Part shown: positions 1 to 6,454 of the stretch, piece after piece
Layout of the letters: each line of letters opens with the position of its first letter
How positions within the stretch are numbered: the first letter of the stretch is position 1
From: Sphaerochaeta sp.
GTDB lineage: Bacteria > Spirochaetota > Spirochaetia > Sphaerochaetales > Sphaerochaetaceae
Length of the DNA stretch: 11,106 nucleotides
Direction of reading: 5' to 3'
Assembly: GCA_003446545.1 (NCBI GenBank)
Contig: DMAO01000199.1
Coordinates: forward strand, 1-11,106
Notes under the pieces: model-generated
Told to the model about the DNA's origin: nothing
What the model saw: only the letters and a program-made list of their open reading frames with translations
Databases searched by the model: none
Program-made: the position numbers and the translations under genes

Positions 1-51
1 CACCAAGGGCTCCTAGGACAGTATGGGCGTCTAGGGAAAAGCATAGTAGGT

Positions 52-90
52 ATCGGCGTAGTTTCTCAGAAGAGTCCCTACGCCGATTTT
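52..90 (+). terminator. Hairpin with short T tail
   Basis: A perfect 10-bp stem, ATCGGCGTAG (52-61) against CTACGCCGAT (78-87), encloses a 16-nt loop that can form a small inner CTC/GAG stem. It is followed by TTT (88-90). On the other strand no T-run follows, so it reads as a plus-strand terminator for a gene left of the window. The T tail is short, which lowers confidence. Confidence 0.5.
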
Positions 91-156
91 GGGTTGCAGG
101 GCATTAGGTTTTATCCACAGACATATAATATAACTTATTGTTACTAGACAGGTTAC

Positions 157-189
157 TAGCACCCCGAAAAGAATAGTGCTAATTTTTTT
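157..189 (+). terminator. Weak terminator-like hairpin with T7 run
   Basis: The 6-bp stem TAGCAC (157-162) / GTGCTA (176-181) has a 13-nt loop and is followed by A and then seven T (183-189). The T-run is good and the stem is short. It lies 10 nt after the possible frame-1 stop at 145-147. The minus strand lacks a T-run after the same stem. Confidence 0.35.
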
Positions 190-280
190 CTCCGAAAGTT
201 ATTAACTACTTGTTGCAAATTTGTAATATAAGTAGTAACATAATGTTAGAGATACTCATCTACCAATGGTAGAAGGAGCT

Positions 281-313
281 GAGGGGCCGGTTAACATCCG
301 GGTCCCTTTTTTT
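281..313 (+). terminator. Plus-strand terminator overlapping the 3' end of the minus-strand module
   Basis: GGGGCC (283-288) pairs with GGTCCC (301-306) through one G-U, and GG (289-290) with CC (298-299) past a one-base bulge at 300. The loop is 7 nt and T307-T313 follows. It faces rightward and covers the last codons of the minus-strand gene that ends at 291. It would stop plus-strand transcripts from running into that convergent gene. Confidence 0.45.
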
Positions 314-782
314 GTGCCTTTTCGTATTTCTCCCGATACCATTGCCTATTATATCCAACGACATAATACGCTGTTGCCAAATAAAAGCCTCTGCGTTTAT
401 CCTTTAAAATTACCAGATAGCTCTCTTCTTCGTAATAAATATATGTAACTTCCTCCAAACGACCTTTTCCATCTATAGAATTTTCTGTCCACTTAAGTAG
501 CCTGGGATCATCAGAAAACGTAATAAGGGGCTTAACCCAAGGTAATCGCTTAGCTCTCTTAAGATCAAGTGTTCTTATATTTTTCCCACGCTCAATTACG
601 TGCCAAAAGCCCTCTTCATACTGAGAATCAATTTTTCTGTCATCATAAATAACTCGAATCCCTTTGTATTTCAAGTTACCCAATTTGATATCTCGTTCAA
701 AAACTTCATATAACTCCGCAACAATCTCTTTGAAATCAAAGGGTTCTGGGATAAAGACCTTATCAGGTAAGAATTCTAACAT
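291..782 (-). CDS. Small basic protein, possible BECR/barnase-like RNase, second gene of a DUF3800 pair
   Basis: The 163-residue protein starts at ATG 782-780. That start has an AGGGGAG ribosome site at 796-790 with 7-nt spacing, and it overlaps the upstream DUF3800 stop by 7 nt (ATGTTAG), so translation is probably coupled. An in-frame start at 857 exists but would lie well inside the DUF3800 gene. Visible features are an EEGFWH block (57-61), a basic RAKRLPW stretch (76-82), a DDP turn (91-93), a hydrophobic strand pair (about 113-126) and an aromatic, basic C-terminus with TAYY and YREKYEK. This block order resembles widespread uncharacterised proteins that I loosely associate with phage barnase/EndoU/colicin/RelE-like nucleases. 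The family call rests on memory and is weak. There is no signal peptide or membrane segment. Base composition is clearly more AT-rich than the operon to the right, consistent with transfer. Confidence 0.75.
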   Translation of the reverse strand: MLEFLPDKVFIPEPFDFKEIVAELYEVFERDIKLGNLKYKGIRVIYDDRKIDSQYEEGFWHVIERGKNIRTLDLKRAKRLPWVKPLITFSDDPRLLKWTENSIDGKGRLEEVTYIYYEEESYLVILKDKRRGFYLATAYYVVGYNRQWYREKYEKAQKKGPGC

Positions 783-1495
783 TGTCCAGCTCCCCTGGGT
801 GTAAAATGAAACAGATTGAACTTTTCTTCCCAGGGAGGAGTAGACTCGGTTAAGCAAAAATGGAAATGGTCTGTAAGCTCCTCAGAAATTTGATGCTTTG
901 CGTATGATTTATCAAGCCCTCGATTATCATAGGTTACAGCACCAAGAAGGAAATCACATAATTGTAACAAATTCGATTCTTCAGATCGAATCTGCTGGAT
1001 TTTTCTTACTCTGATCATCTCAAAATCATAGAAGGAATTACTAAGAACTTCACGTAATTTCTTAACTTTCAAACTACTTTTAGTATCCTTAATATCGATG
1101 AATATTTCATATGTGCTGACATTTCTCTTTTCAATAATATTTCTGAGTAAGTAGTAATACATCTTATAGTAAAAATTATCATGCTTACCATCATTATAAA
1201 TATCGTGGTTAAGGTTCTTCTTGTTCTTAACTATCAATGCCCGAAATTTTAGATTTTCCTGGTCAGCAAAGTATTCAATAAGGGTTTTATAAAACTGAAG
1301 GTTTTTGGGGGAAACTTTTGTCCACTTTAGTTCGCCAGCACAAGAAAATCGTTCCTTAATTGCCTTAATTTCTAGAGATACCTGCCGCACCTTTCCAGAA
1401 GGGCATTGAATTGCCCCAAAAGTCATAATTGATGAATCATCATTGAGCAGATGGCAACTTTCATCACAAAAAATACGCGTGTTCAAATTTTCCAT
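776..1495 (-). CDS. DUF3800 domain protein (RNase H-like fold)
   Basis: The 239-residue protein has the DUF3800 layout: a strand ending in D11-E12-S13 near the N-terminus, a GELKW block (54-58), a middle acidic strand (FIDIKD, D134 and D137) and a late LLQLCDFLLGA helix (176-186, D181). DUF3800 proteins are predicted to have an RNase H-like fold with acidic metal-binding residues. Here D11, E55, D134 and D181 are the obvious candidates. Biochemistry is lacking for most members, and many sit in accessory or mobile regions. The start at 1495 is required because the next Met (residue 24) would remove the DES motif. There is no Shine-Dalgarno sequence, and the -10 box is only 6 nt away, so the mRNA is probably leaderless. 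The gene is AT-rich and overlaps the next gene by 7 nt, forming a two-gene unit. Role unknown; defence or toxin-type function is only an inference. Confidence 0.85.
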   Translation of the reverse strand: MENLNTRIFCDESCHLLNDDSSIMTFGAIQCPSGKVRQVSLEIKAIKERFSCAGELKWTKVSPKNLQFYKTLIEYFADQENLKFRALIVKNKKNLNHDIYNDGKHDNFYYKMYYYLLRNIIEKRNVSTYEIFIDIKDTKSSLKVKKLREVLSNSFYDFEMIRVRKIQQIRSEESNLLQLCDFLLGAVTYDNRGLDKSYAKHQISEELTDHFHFCLTESTPPWEEKFNLFHFTPRGAGQC

Positions 1496-1501
1496 ATGGT
1501 G

Positions 1502-1530
1502 ATTATATCAAACTTGTACTTCACTGTCAC
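1502..1530 (-). promoter_or_regulatory. Sigma70-type promoter of the DUF3800 pair
   Basis: Reading the minus strand, GTGACA (1530-1525) is separated by exactly 17 bp from a consensus TATAAT (1507-1502). Only 6 nt separate the -10 box from the ATG at 1495, so the expected start of transcription falls at or next to the A of the ATG. No ribosome site can fit. The spacer contains AAGTACAAGT on the minus strand (ACTTGTAC-type on the plus strand, 1512-1519), which resembles the repeats in the divergent operon promoter. Confidence 0.7.
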
Positions 1531-1716
1531 ATAGTAACATTTTTTTTACGCTTTGATTGTATTGTGAATATGAAACAGGATCGATGAGATTCGTCATCCT
1601 CTTAGTCCTCAAGACCAATCCATGCTGGAGCACTGTTTTCGGTCATGCAAGGTAAGGGTGCAATCATGGTCAGAACCCGAAAAGCGTAGTGAAAAGCATA
1701 TTGGGCATTTTTTTTG
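1531..1716. other. Divergent intergenic region between the minus module and the operon
   Basis: I see no gene in this stretch. It contains an 8-T run (1540-1547), a long-range 7-bp inverted repeat TTTTCGG (1636-1642) / CCGAAAA (1677-1683) with smaller TGCA and CATG matches inside, and a GATGA/TCATC stem near 1584-1599. None has a T-run placed to act as a terminator. All lie upstream of the operon promoter, so they are not part of its mRNA leader. Confidence 0.5.
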
Positions 1717-1744
1717 TTGACTTGTATACAAACTTGTATATACT
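1717..1744 (+). promoter_or_regulatory. Sigma70-type promoter of the catabolic operon
   Basis: TTGACT (1717-1722) and TATACT (1739-1744) are separated by 16 bp, close to the sigma70 consensus. Transcription would begin near 1751, giving a leader of about 37 nt before the ATG at 1788. The promoter overlaps the palindrome and tandem repeat described separately, as expected for a repressed catabolic operon. Confidence 0.65.
1720..1743 (+). promoter_or_regulatory. Candidate GntR/FCD operator: TTGTATACAA palindrome in a 12-bp tandem repeat
   Basis: Two 12-bp units lie head to tail: ACTTGTATACAA (1720-1731) and ACTTGTATATAC (1732-1743), identical over the first nine bases. The first contains the perfect palindrome TTGTATACAA (1722-1731). 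Regulators of the FadR/VanR branch of the GntR family commonly bind sites built as TNGT...ACNA, and TTGTATACAA matches that well. The site sits between the -35 and -10 boxes, where a bound repressor would block polymerase. The regulator encoded at 8066-8734 is the natural candidate; that assignment is an inference. Confidence 0.55.
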
Positions 1745-1774
1745 GTTCTTGTGTGTTCTTTTCCATGGGTGTGG

Positions 1775-1780
1775 AAGGAG
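1775..1780 (+). promoter_or_regulatory. Ribosome binding site fixing the FdrA-DUF1116 start
   Basis: AAGGAG lies 7 nt before ATG 1788. This site selects 1788 over the in-frame GTG at 1689. The GTG start would translate through the promoter and operator and has no ribosome site. Confidence 0.75.
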
Positions 1781-1787
1781 TGCTGCA

Positions 1788-4700
1788 ATGAAACGTGTTA
1801 CCGTAAAGAGGGACATGTATGTTGACTCAGTCATGTTGATGCTCGCCAGCAGAGACCTAGAGGATCATCCGTTAGTACAAGAAGCAACAGTTACCATGGG
1901 TACTGCCATGAATGTCCAGTTGCTCCTAGACCAGGGCTTTCCTGCCTCTGACCTATCATTGGTCACCCCCTCAGATCTTGTGATGGCCATCTCTTGTAAC
2001 GAGGATGACTACGAAGAGGTCGTAGCCTTTGCTGATGAGCTGTTGTCAGGCAAGCGTGGGGCTAAGGGCCAGGATAGTGCACAGCAAGAGCTGCACAGCA
2101 TTGAAGATGCCCTGGCAGCATATCCCGATCTCAATTTGGCCATCATATCGGTTCCCGGCATCTATGCTGCCCACCAAGCACGCAAGGCGTTGCATATGGG
2201 CCTGCATGTCATGCTCTTTTCCGACAATGTCTCCCTCGAAGATGAGATATCACTCAAGAAGGAAGCCCTTGCAAAGGGCTTGCTGGTCATGGGACCCGAC
2301 TGCGGAACCGCCATCATCGGTGGAAAGCCCCTGTGCTTTGCCAATGTCGTCAAGGGCGGACCTATTGGTGTAGTGGCAGCTTCGGGGACAGGCCTGCAGG
2401 AGGTGACCTCCCTCATCGGCCGGTATGGTGGTGGCATTAGTCAAGCCATCGGTACAGGTGGACGAGACCTGAAGAACAAGGCGGTGGGTGCCATGATGAT
2501 GAGCCTGGGCATAGCGGCCCTTGCATCTGATAGCGAGACCCGTGTCATAGTCGTTGTCTCCAAACCCCCTGCCGCTGAAGTTGTACAACCCATTCTTTCT
2601 GCTCTGTCTGCTTCTGGTAAGCCCTCTGTGGTACATTTTATCGGCGCAGACCCTGCACAGTACCCATCGTACGAAACTATCCATTGGACAAGCAACCTTG
2701 AGGAGACGGCACGCGTTGCCCTTTCACTCTCGGGTAGTGTCCTTCCTAAGCGTGAGCACCATGACGCTTGGATCTTTGATCTCGACCATGAGACCATCGA
2801 TGCCTTGGTGAAGAGAGAGTCAGAATCCTTCCTCCCTGAACAGAAGTACTTACGGGGATACTATACCGGGGGGACTCTTGCAGACGAGGCTTGGCTTGCC
2901 TTGTCTGATATTCCTGGAGGCGTATGGTCAAACAACCACACCGACCCGGCTTTTGTACCTGAAGACCCTCAGGTCTCAGTAGGAAATACCATCATTGACC
3001 TTGGGGATGATGTCTTTACTGTAGGGAGGCCCCATCCCATGATCGACCCCTCTACCCGGGTGGATCGCATCCTCTCTGAAAGCGACGACCCTTCAATTGC
3101 CGTCATGCTGCTGGATTGTGTGCTCGGCTATGGCTCCTGTGACGACCCGGCCGGATCTATGGTTGGGGCCCTGCTTAAGGCTAAAGAGTCGGCGGTGAAG
3201 AGGGGAGGCTACCTCTCAGTCATCGCTTCGGTGACCGGTACTGCTTTGGATCCCCAGCTCTTTGCCTCTCAGGTAGCCAAGCTTGAAAGCGCTGGGGTGG
3301 TGGTGATGAGTTCCAACTACCAGGCAGTCCAGCTTGCGAGGCGTATCCTCATCCAGGAGTATGGCCCTGGTAAAAAGAAGCCTATCGCTGTTCCTAGGAA
3401 AAAGCCTTCCTCTCAGGCCAGCAAGGTCCCTTCGTTGGAAGTTGCACCTGTACTCTCCCTCTTCAGGGAAGTGAAGGTCGTTAACCTGGGTTTGCAAAGC
3501 TTTGCAGACAACCTTGGTTCCTCTGCCGTCCATCTCGATTGGAGACCACCGGCCGGAGGTGACCCTATGCTGATACGTGCTTTGTCTTCCATCGATAGCC
3601 TTGATTTTGTCCAATCAGCCAATGCAGAGGCCATTGAGAAGGTCCTGCAAGGTAAGCCCACTTTGTTGGGTATCGGCAAGGCCCTGGATGTCATTCCCGG
3701 CATGAGGGAAAACCTCATCCTGCATGCAGGTCCCCCTATCACGTGGGAAAGGATGTGCGGTCCCATGAAAGGTGCTGTGATAGGGGCACTGATCTATGAA
3801 GGCAAGGCAAGCAACGCCGAGGAGGCTACTGCCTTGGCGGCTTCAGATTCGATTGACTTCGAACCCTGCCACCATCATAGCTGTGTCGGGCCGATGGCAG
3901 GGATCATAACAGCGAGCATGCCTGTCTGGATCCTGGAGAATGCCACCTTTGGCAACAGGGCCTACGCAACCCTCAACGAGGGACTGGGTAAGGTCCTGCG
4001 CTATGGTGCCTACTCTACTGAGGTCATAGAGCGCCTCAGATGGATGGAAAGCAGTCTTGCGCCGATTCTCAACAAGGCAATGCTCTCCCACGGTCCCATT
4101 GATATGCGCAGCATCATAGTCCAGGCCCTGCAGATGGGAGACGAGTGCCATAACCGCAACAGGGCCGGCACCTCTTTGATCATCCGTGAGCTTGCACCTC
4201 ATTTGGTGATGCTCTCTGAGAAGAAAGAAGAGCTGGCCAGGATTTTCTCCTTCATGCATGCGAACGACCACTTCTTCCTCAATCTCTCCATGCCGTCTGC
4301 CAAATGCACCATGGATGCAGCGGCAAATGTCAAAGGCAGTACCCTCATTACAGCAATGGCCCGCAATGGCACGGATTTTGGCATCAGGATATCTGCTCTG
4401 GGTGACCGTTGGTTCACAGCTCCCGCTTCCATGGTCGATGGTTTGTACCTGCCTGGCTTCAAGGCGGAGGATTCTGCCCCGGATATCGGGGACTCGGTCA
4501 TCACCGAAACCTCGGGCCTTGGTGCCTTTGCGATGGCCGCATCCCCTGCAATTGTGAAGTTCGTGGGAGGCTCTGCTTCTGATGCCATCCTCTATACAAA
4601 GCGGATGTACAGCATAACCCTTGCAGAGAACAGGGAGTACCGCATCCCAGCCCTGGATTTCCGCGGAACCCCTACAGGCATTGATGTGCGAAAGGTGGTT

Positions 4701-4847
4701 GAAAGTGGCATCCTGCCAGTCATCAACACCGGTATCGCCCACAAGGATCCTGGGATAGGGATGGTAGGGGCCGGGTTGGTCAAACCCCCTTCCTCGTGCT
4801 TTAAGGACGCTCTTATGGCTTTTGCCGACGAGTATTGCGCCGGTTGA
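1788..4847 (+). CDS. FdrA-DUF1116 fusion, oxamate carbamoyltransferase-like (AllF-AllG type)
   Basis: This 1019-residue protein fuses two proteins that are separate in E. coli. Residues 1 to about 535 match FdrA, a relative of succinyl-CoA synthetase: GPDCGTAIIGGKPLCFAN near 169-186 and ASGTGLQEV plus GGGISQAIGTGGRDL near 197-227. After a basic Pro/Lys-rich linker (about 540-555), residues 558-1019 match DUF1116/YlbE: VNLGLQSFADNL, DWRPPAGGD, GPPITWERMCGPM, a CHHHSCVGPMAG block (694-705) and DECHNRNRAGTS. In E. coli, FdrA, YlbE and YlbF (AllF, AllG, AllH) are reported to form the transferase that splits oxalurate with phosphate into oxamate and carbamoyl phosphate. The third component is encoded at 8715. 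The protein is probably cytosolic. The true substrate here may differ, because no allantoin genes are visible. Upstream in-frame codons from GTG 1689 mimic a lipoprotein signal but translate the promoter. Confidence 0.9.
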   Translation: MKRVTVKRDMYVDSVMLMLASRDLEDHPLVQEATVTMGTAMNVQLLLDQGFPASDLSLVTPSDLVMAISCNEDDYEEVVAFADELLSGKRGAKGQDSAQQELHSIEDALAAYPDLNLAIISVPGIYAAHQARKALHMGLHVMLFSDNVSLEDEISLKKEALAKGLLVMGPDCGTAIIGGKPLCFANVVKGGPIGVVAASGTGLQEVTSLIGRYGGGISQAIGTGGRDLKNKAVGAMMMSLGIAALASDSETRVIVVVSKPPAAEVVQPILSALSASGKPSVVHFIGADPAQYPSYETIHWTSNLEETARVALSLSGSVLPKREHHDAWIFDLDHETIDALVKRESESFLPEQKYLRGYYTGGTLADEAWLALSDIPGGVWSNNHTDPAFVPEDPQVSVGNTIIDLGDDVFTVGRPHPMIDPSTRVDRILSESDDPSIAVMLLDCVLGYGSCDDPAGSMVGALLKAKESAVKRGGYLSVIASVTGTALDPQLFASQVAKLESAGVVVMSSNYQAVQLARRILIQEYGPGKKKPIAVPRKKPSSQASKVPSLEVAPVLSLFREVKVVNLGLQSFADNLGSSAVHLDWRPPAGGDPMLIRALSSIDSLDFVQSANAEAIEKVLQGKPTLLGIGKALDVIPGMRENLILHAGPPITWERMCGPMKGAVIGALIYEGKASNAEEATALAASDSIDFEPCHHHSCVGPMAGIITASMPVWILENATFGNRAYATLNEGLGKVLRYGAYSTEVIERLRWMESSLAPILNKAMLSHGPIDMRSIIVQALQMGDECHNRNRAGTSLIIRELAPHLVMLSEKKEELARIFSFMHANDHFFLNLSMPSAKCTMDAAANVKGSTLITAMARNGTDFGIRISALGDRWFTAPASMVDGLYLPGFKAEDSAPDIGDSVITETSGLGAFAMAASPAIVKFVGGSASDAILYTKRMYSITLAENREYRIPALDFRGTPTGIDVRKVVESGILPVINTGIAHKDPGIGMVGAGLVKPPSSCFKDALMAFADEYCAG

Positions 4848-4871
4848 TCATACCGAAAAAAGGAGATTGTG

Positions 4872-5744
4872 ATGAAAGTAATAGATCTGACCATTCCTTT
4901 GGGTGTTGGTACCCCACCTTGGCCAACGTACATCCCCCTGCAGGTCCAGTATTTCAAGCGGCTTGCACCTAACGGCGCAAATGGGCAGGTGGTGACCCAC
5001 TCCAACCATGTGGGGACTCACCTTGATGGCGAGATCCACTTCTACACCCCTGGAAAGGACATTGCCCAGCTGGACATGGACTTTTTGGTGCATGAGGGAG
5101 CCATCGTAGACCTCTCTGATGTCTGCTCTGATTATGATGTCTATACCTCCAAGATGGTGGAGGACCGTGTTGAGGTGAAGGAAGGGGACATCCTTCTGAT
5201 CCATACAGGCTTTCACCATTATGGGTGGGATCAGCCGACAGGAGATGAGATCAGGTACATGATCAAGCACCCCGGCCCTGACCGTGAGTTTGCCGAGTGG
5301 GCAAAGAAGAAGAAGCTTCGCTGGATCGGTGTGGACTGCGGAAGCGCAGACCACCCCATGAATACCAAGATCCGCGACTGGATGCCCCGTGAGGCGAAGC
5401 AGTGTGATGCTCACTTCAAGGAAAAGTATGGGAAGAGCCTTGATGAGGTCTTCACTGATGACAAGTACCAGCTGATGCACATCGAGATGTTCAACCACGG
5501 CATTATCCATGCGGAGTGTGTAGGCGGGGATATCGACCTGCTGTTGAACCAGAGGGCGGTCATAGGCTGTTACCCCTGGAGATTTGTCGACGGGGAGTCC
5601 TCCATAGCAAGAATCGTCGCCCATGTTGAGGATGACCGCTATGAGGCCCTGATGGCAAAGAAGGCCAAAGCCGAGCTGACTCGCTTTGGGGATGTTGCAG
5701 GATCAAAGAATGCCTGGTTGCACGAAGAGGCAAGAAAGAGATAG
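4872..5744 (+). CDS. Cyclase-family metal-dependent hydrolase
   Basis: The 290-residue protein belongs to the PF04199 cyclase family, which includes kynurenine formamidase and isatin hydrolase. Members are usually metal-dependent hydrolases of amide, lactam or lactone bonds. The signature HxGTHxDxPxH appears as H46-VGTH50-L-D52-GEI-H56, with Glu54 replacing the usual Pro. Metal ligands H46, H50, D52 and the general His56 are kept. The late NHGIIHAE block (208-215, with E215) matches the family's second motif. The central insert around HHYGWDQPTGDE (115-126) makes it longer than the roughly 210-residue formamidases. ATG 4872 is preferred over GTG 4869 because AGGAG at 4861-4865 lies 6 nt from the ATG. 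It starts 24 nt after the fusion gene. In context it probably opens an amide or ring made by the hydroxylase; the substrate is unknown. Confidence 0.88.
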   Translation: MKVIDLTIPLGVGTPPWPTYIPLQVQYFKRLAPNGANGQVVTHSNHVGTHLDGEIHFYTPGKDIAQLDMDFLVHEGAIVDLSDVCSDYDVYTSKMVEDRVEVKEGDILLIHTGFHHYGWDQPTGDEIRYMIKHPGPDREFAEWAKKKKLRWIGVDCGSADHPMNTKIRDWMPREAKQCDAHFKEKYGKSLDEVFTDDKYQLMHIEMFNHGIIHAECVGGDIDLLLNQRAVIGCYPWRFVDGESSIARIVAHVEDDRYEALMAKKAKAELTRFGDVAGSKNAWLHEEARKR

Positions 5745-5764
5745 TTCTCAAAAAGGAGACAAGT

Positions 5765-6451
5765 ATGGCATTGGATGCAATGGAAAAGACACTACGACCG
5801 CCGGAAATTCCACTCAAGAGCTATCCCGCTAAGGTGATAACCTTGGCTTCGGGTGAGAAGATGGTGGTTCGTGAGGCCAGACGTGAGGAAGTTGGGGCCC
5901 TGCTGGGTACCCTCTATCCTCTGTTTGGGGTTGCCAAGGATTTTTACGATATCGTTGCTGTACGCATGTATTCGGAAATCTTGGGCTGGTATCGCTACAG
6001 GGTCGCCAATGAGTTTGTGCTTGTAGGCACCATCGATGGCGTCATAGCAGGTCTTGTCACCAGCCGGCATGTTACTCCCAAGCTGGGGATGAGTCTGCAT
6101 ACCCTTACCATAAAGCGTGGCTTTAGGGTGGGGGCGCAGCTGTTCGCCGCCAAGATGGAGCACCACCTTGAGATCCTCGGTGAGGATGAGGTGTACATCG
6201 TTGCAGAGAGCCCCAATGGGTTCAAGCGGTGGATGATCGAGTACCAGCTTGAAGACCGGTCCTCGTTGTTCCCTGAAGTGAGGCATGAGTTGGGAGGTGT
6301 TCCGACCTATGTGCTGACCCGTCCTCTCTGGGACGCTGTGCGAGATGTCAAATGCACCGGGGTACGACCGGTTTCTGCCCAAGACCTCAAGTCTTCGGAA
6401 AAGCTGATAATGCCCAGCGAATATCCCCAAATTCCGGGGTTCAAGAGGTAG
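5765..6451 (+). CDS. GNAT-like acyltransferase of unknown substrate
   Basis: The 228-residue protein has the look of a GNAT-fold acyltransferase. Strands around 84-99 (FVLVGTIDGVIAGLVTS) resemble the fold's central sheet. A motif-A-like block RGFRVGAQL (118-126) resembles the acyl-CoA pyrophosphate loop R/Q-x-x-G-x-G/A, followed by a helix and the strand EVYIVAESP (142-150), then GFKRWMIEYQLE, which matches the usual late GNAT region. About 35 residues at each end fall outside the core. AGGAG at 5754-5758 is 6 nt from the ATG. It sits 20 nt after the cyclase gene and only 3 nt before the thiolase-like gene, so it is firmly in the operon. It might act on a CoA ester made or used by the thiolase-like/DUF35 pair, but I cannot assign a reaction. 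It could also be a non-catalytic GNAT relative. Confidence 0.7.
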   Translation: MALDAMEKTLRPPEIPLKSYPAKVITLASGEKMVVREARREEVGALLGTLYPLFGVAKDFYDIVAVRMYSEILGWYRYRVANEFVLVGTIDGVIAGLVTSRHVTPKLGMSLHTLTIKRGFRVGAQLFAAKMEHHLEILGEDEVYIVAESPNGFKRWMIEYQLEDRSSLFPEVRHELGGVPTYVLTRPLWDAVRDVKCTGVRPVSAQDLKSSEKLIMPSEYPQIPGFKR

Positions 6452-6454
6452 GCC

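Larger units (their letters stand above)
1..290. other. Left intergenic region, possibly with the end of an upstream plus-strand gene
   Basis: No recognisable gene lies here. Plus frame 1 is open from the left edge to a TAG at 145-147 (48 codons), and a hairpin with a T-run follows 10 nt later, so it could be the end of a truncated gene. However, a stronger hairpin at 52-87 sits inside that frame, and frame 2 closes at 14-16, so an upstream gene may equally end at 16. I do not recognise the frame-1 peptide. Bases 121-290 are AT-rich and hold an 8-bp direct repeat GTTACTAG (140-147 and 152-159, 12 bp apart) and the palindrome TCTACCAATGGTAGA (259-273). Confidence 0.5.

Noticed and set aside
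1..147. Frame-1 open stretch as a truncated upstream gene
   Set aside because: It is open to the edge, but a 10-bp terminator-like hairpin lies inside it and the peptide is not recognisable. I therefore mention it only in the intergenic entry.
266..448. Plus-strand 60-codon open frame at the left
   Set aside because: It lies mostly antisense to the coupled 163-residue gene, covers the terminator T-run, and its product is not recognisable.
1636..1683. Inverted repeat TTTTCGG/CCGAAAA as a terminator, riboswitch or small RNA
   Set aside because: It lies upstream of the operon promoter, has a 34-nt loop and no useful T-run, and matches no RNA class that I recognise.
3843..4742. Minus-strand 299-codon open frame opposite the DUF1116 domain
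   Set aside because: It is fully antisense to a well-conserved domain. Its sequence is Cys/His/Arg-rich low-information protein typical of a shadow frame in GC-richer coding DNA.
4848..5624. Minus-strand 258-codon open frame opposite the cyclase gene
   Set aside because: The plus strand carries the intact metal-binding motif and a good ribosome site. The antisense frame has no family features.
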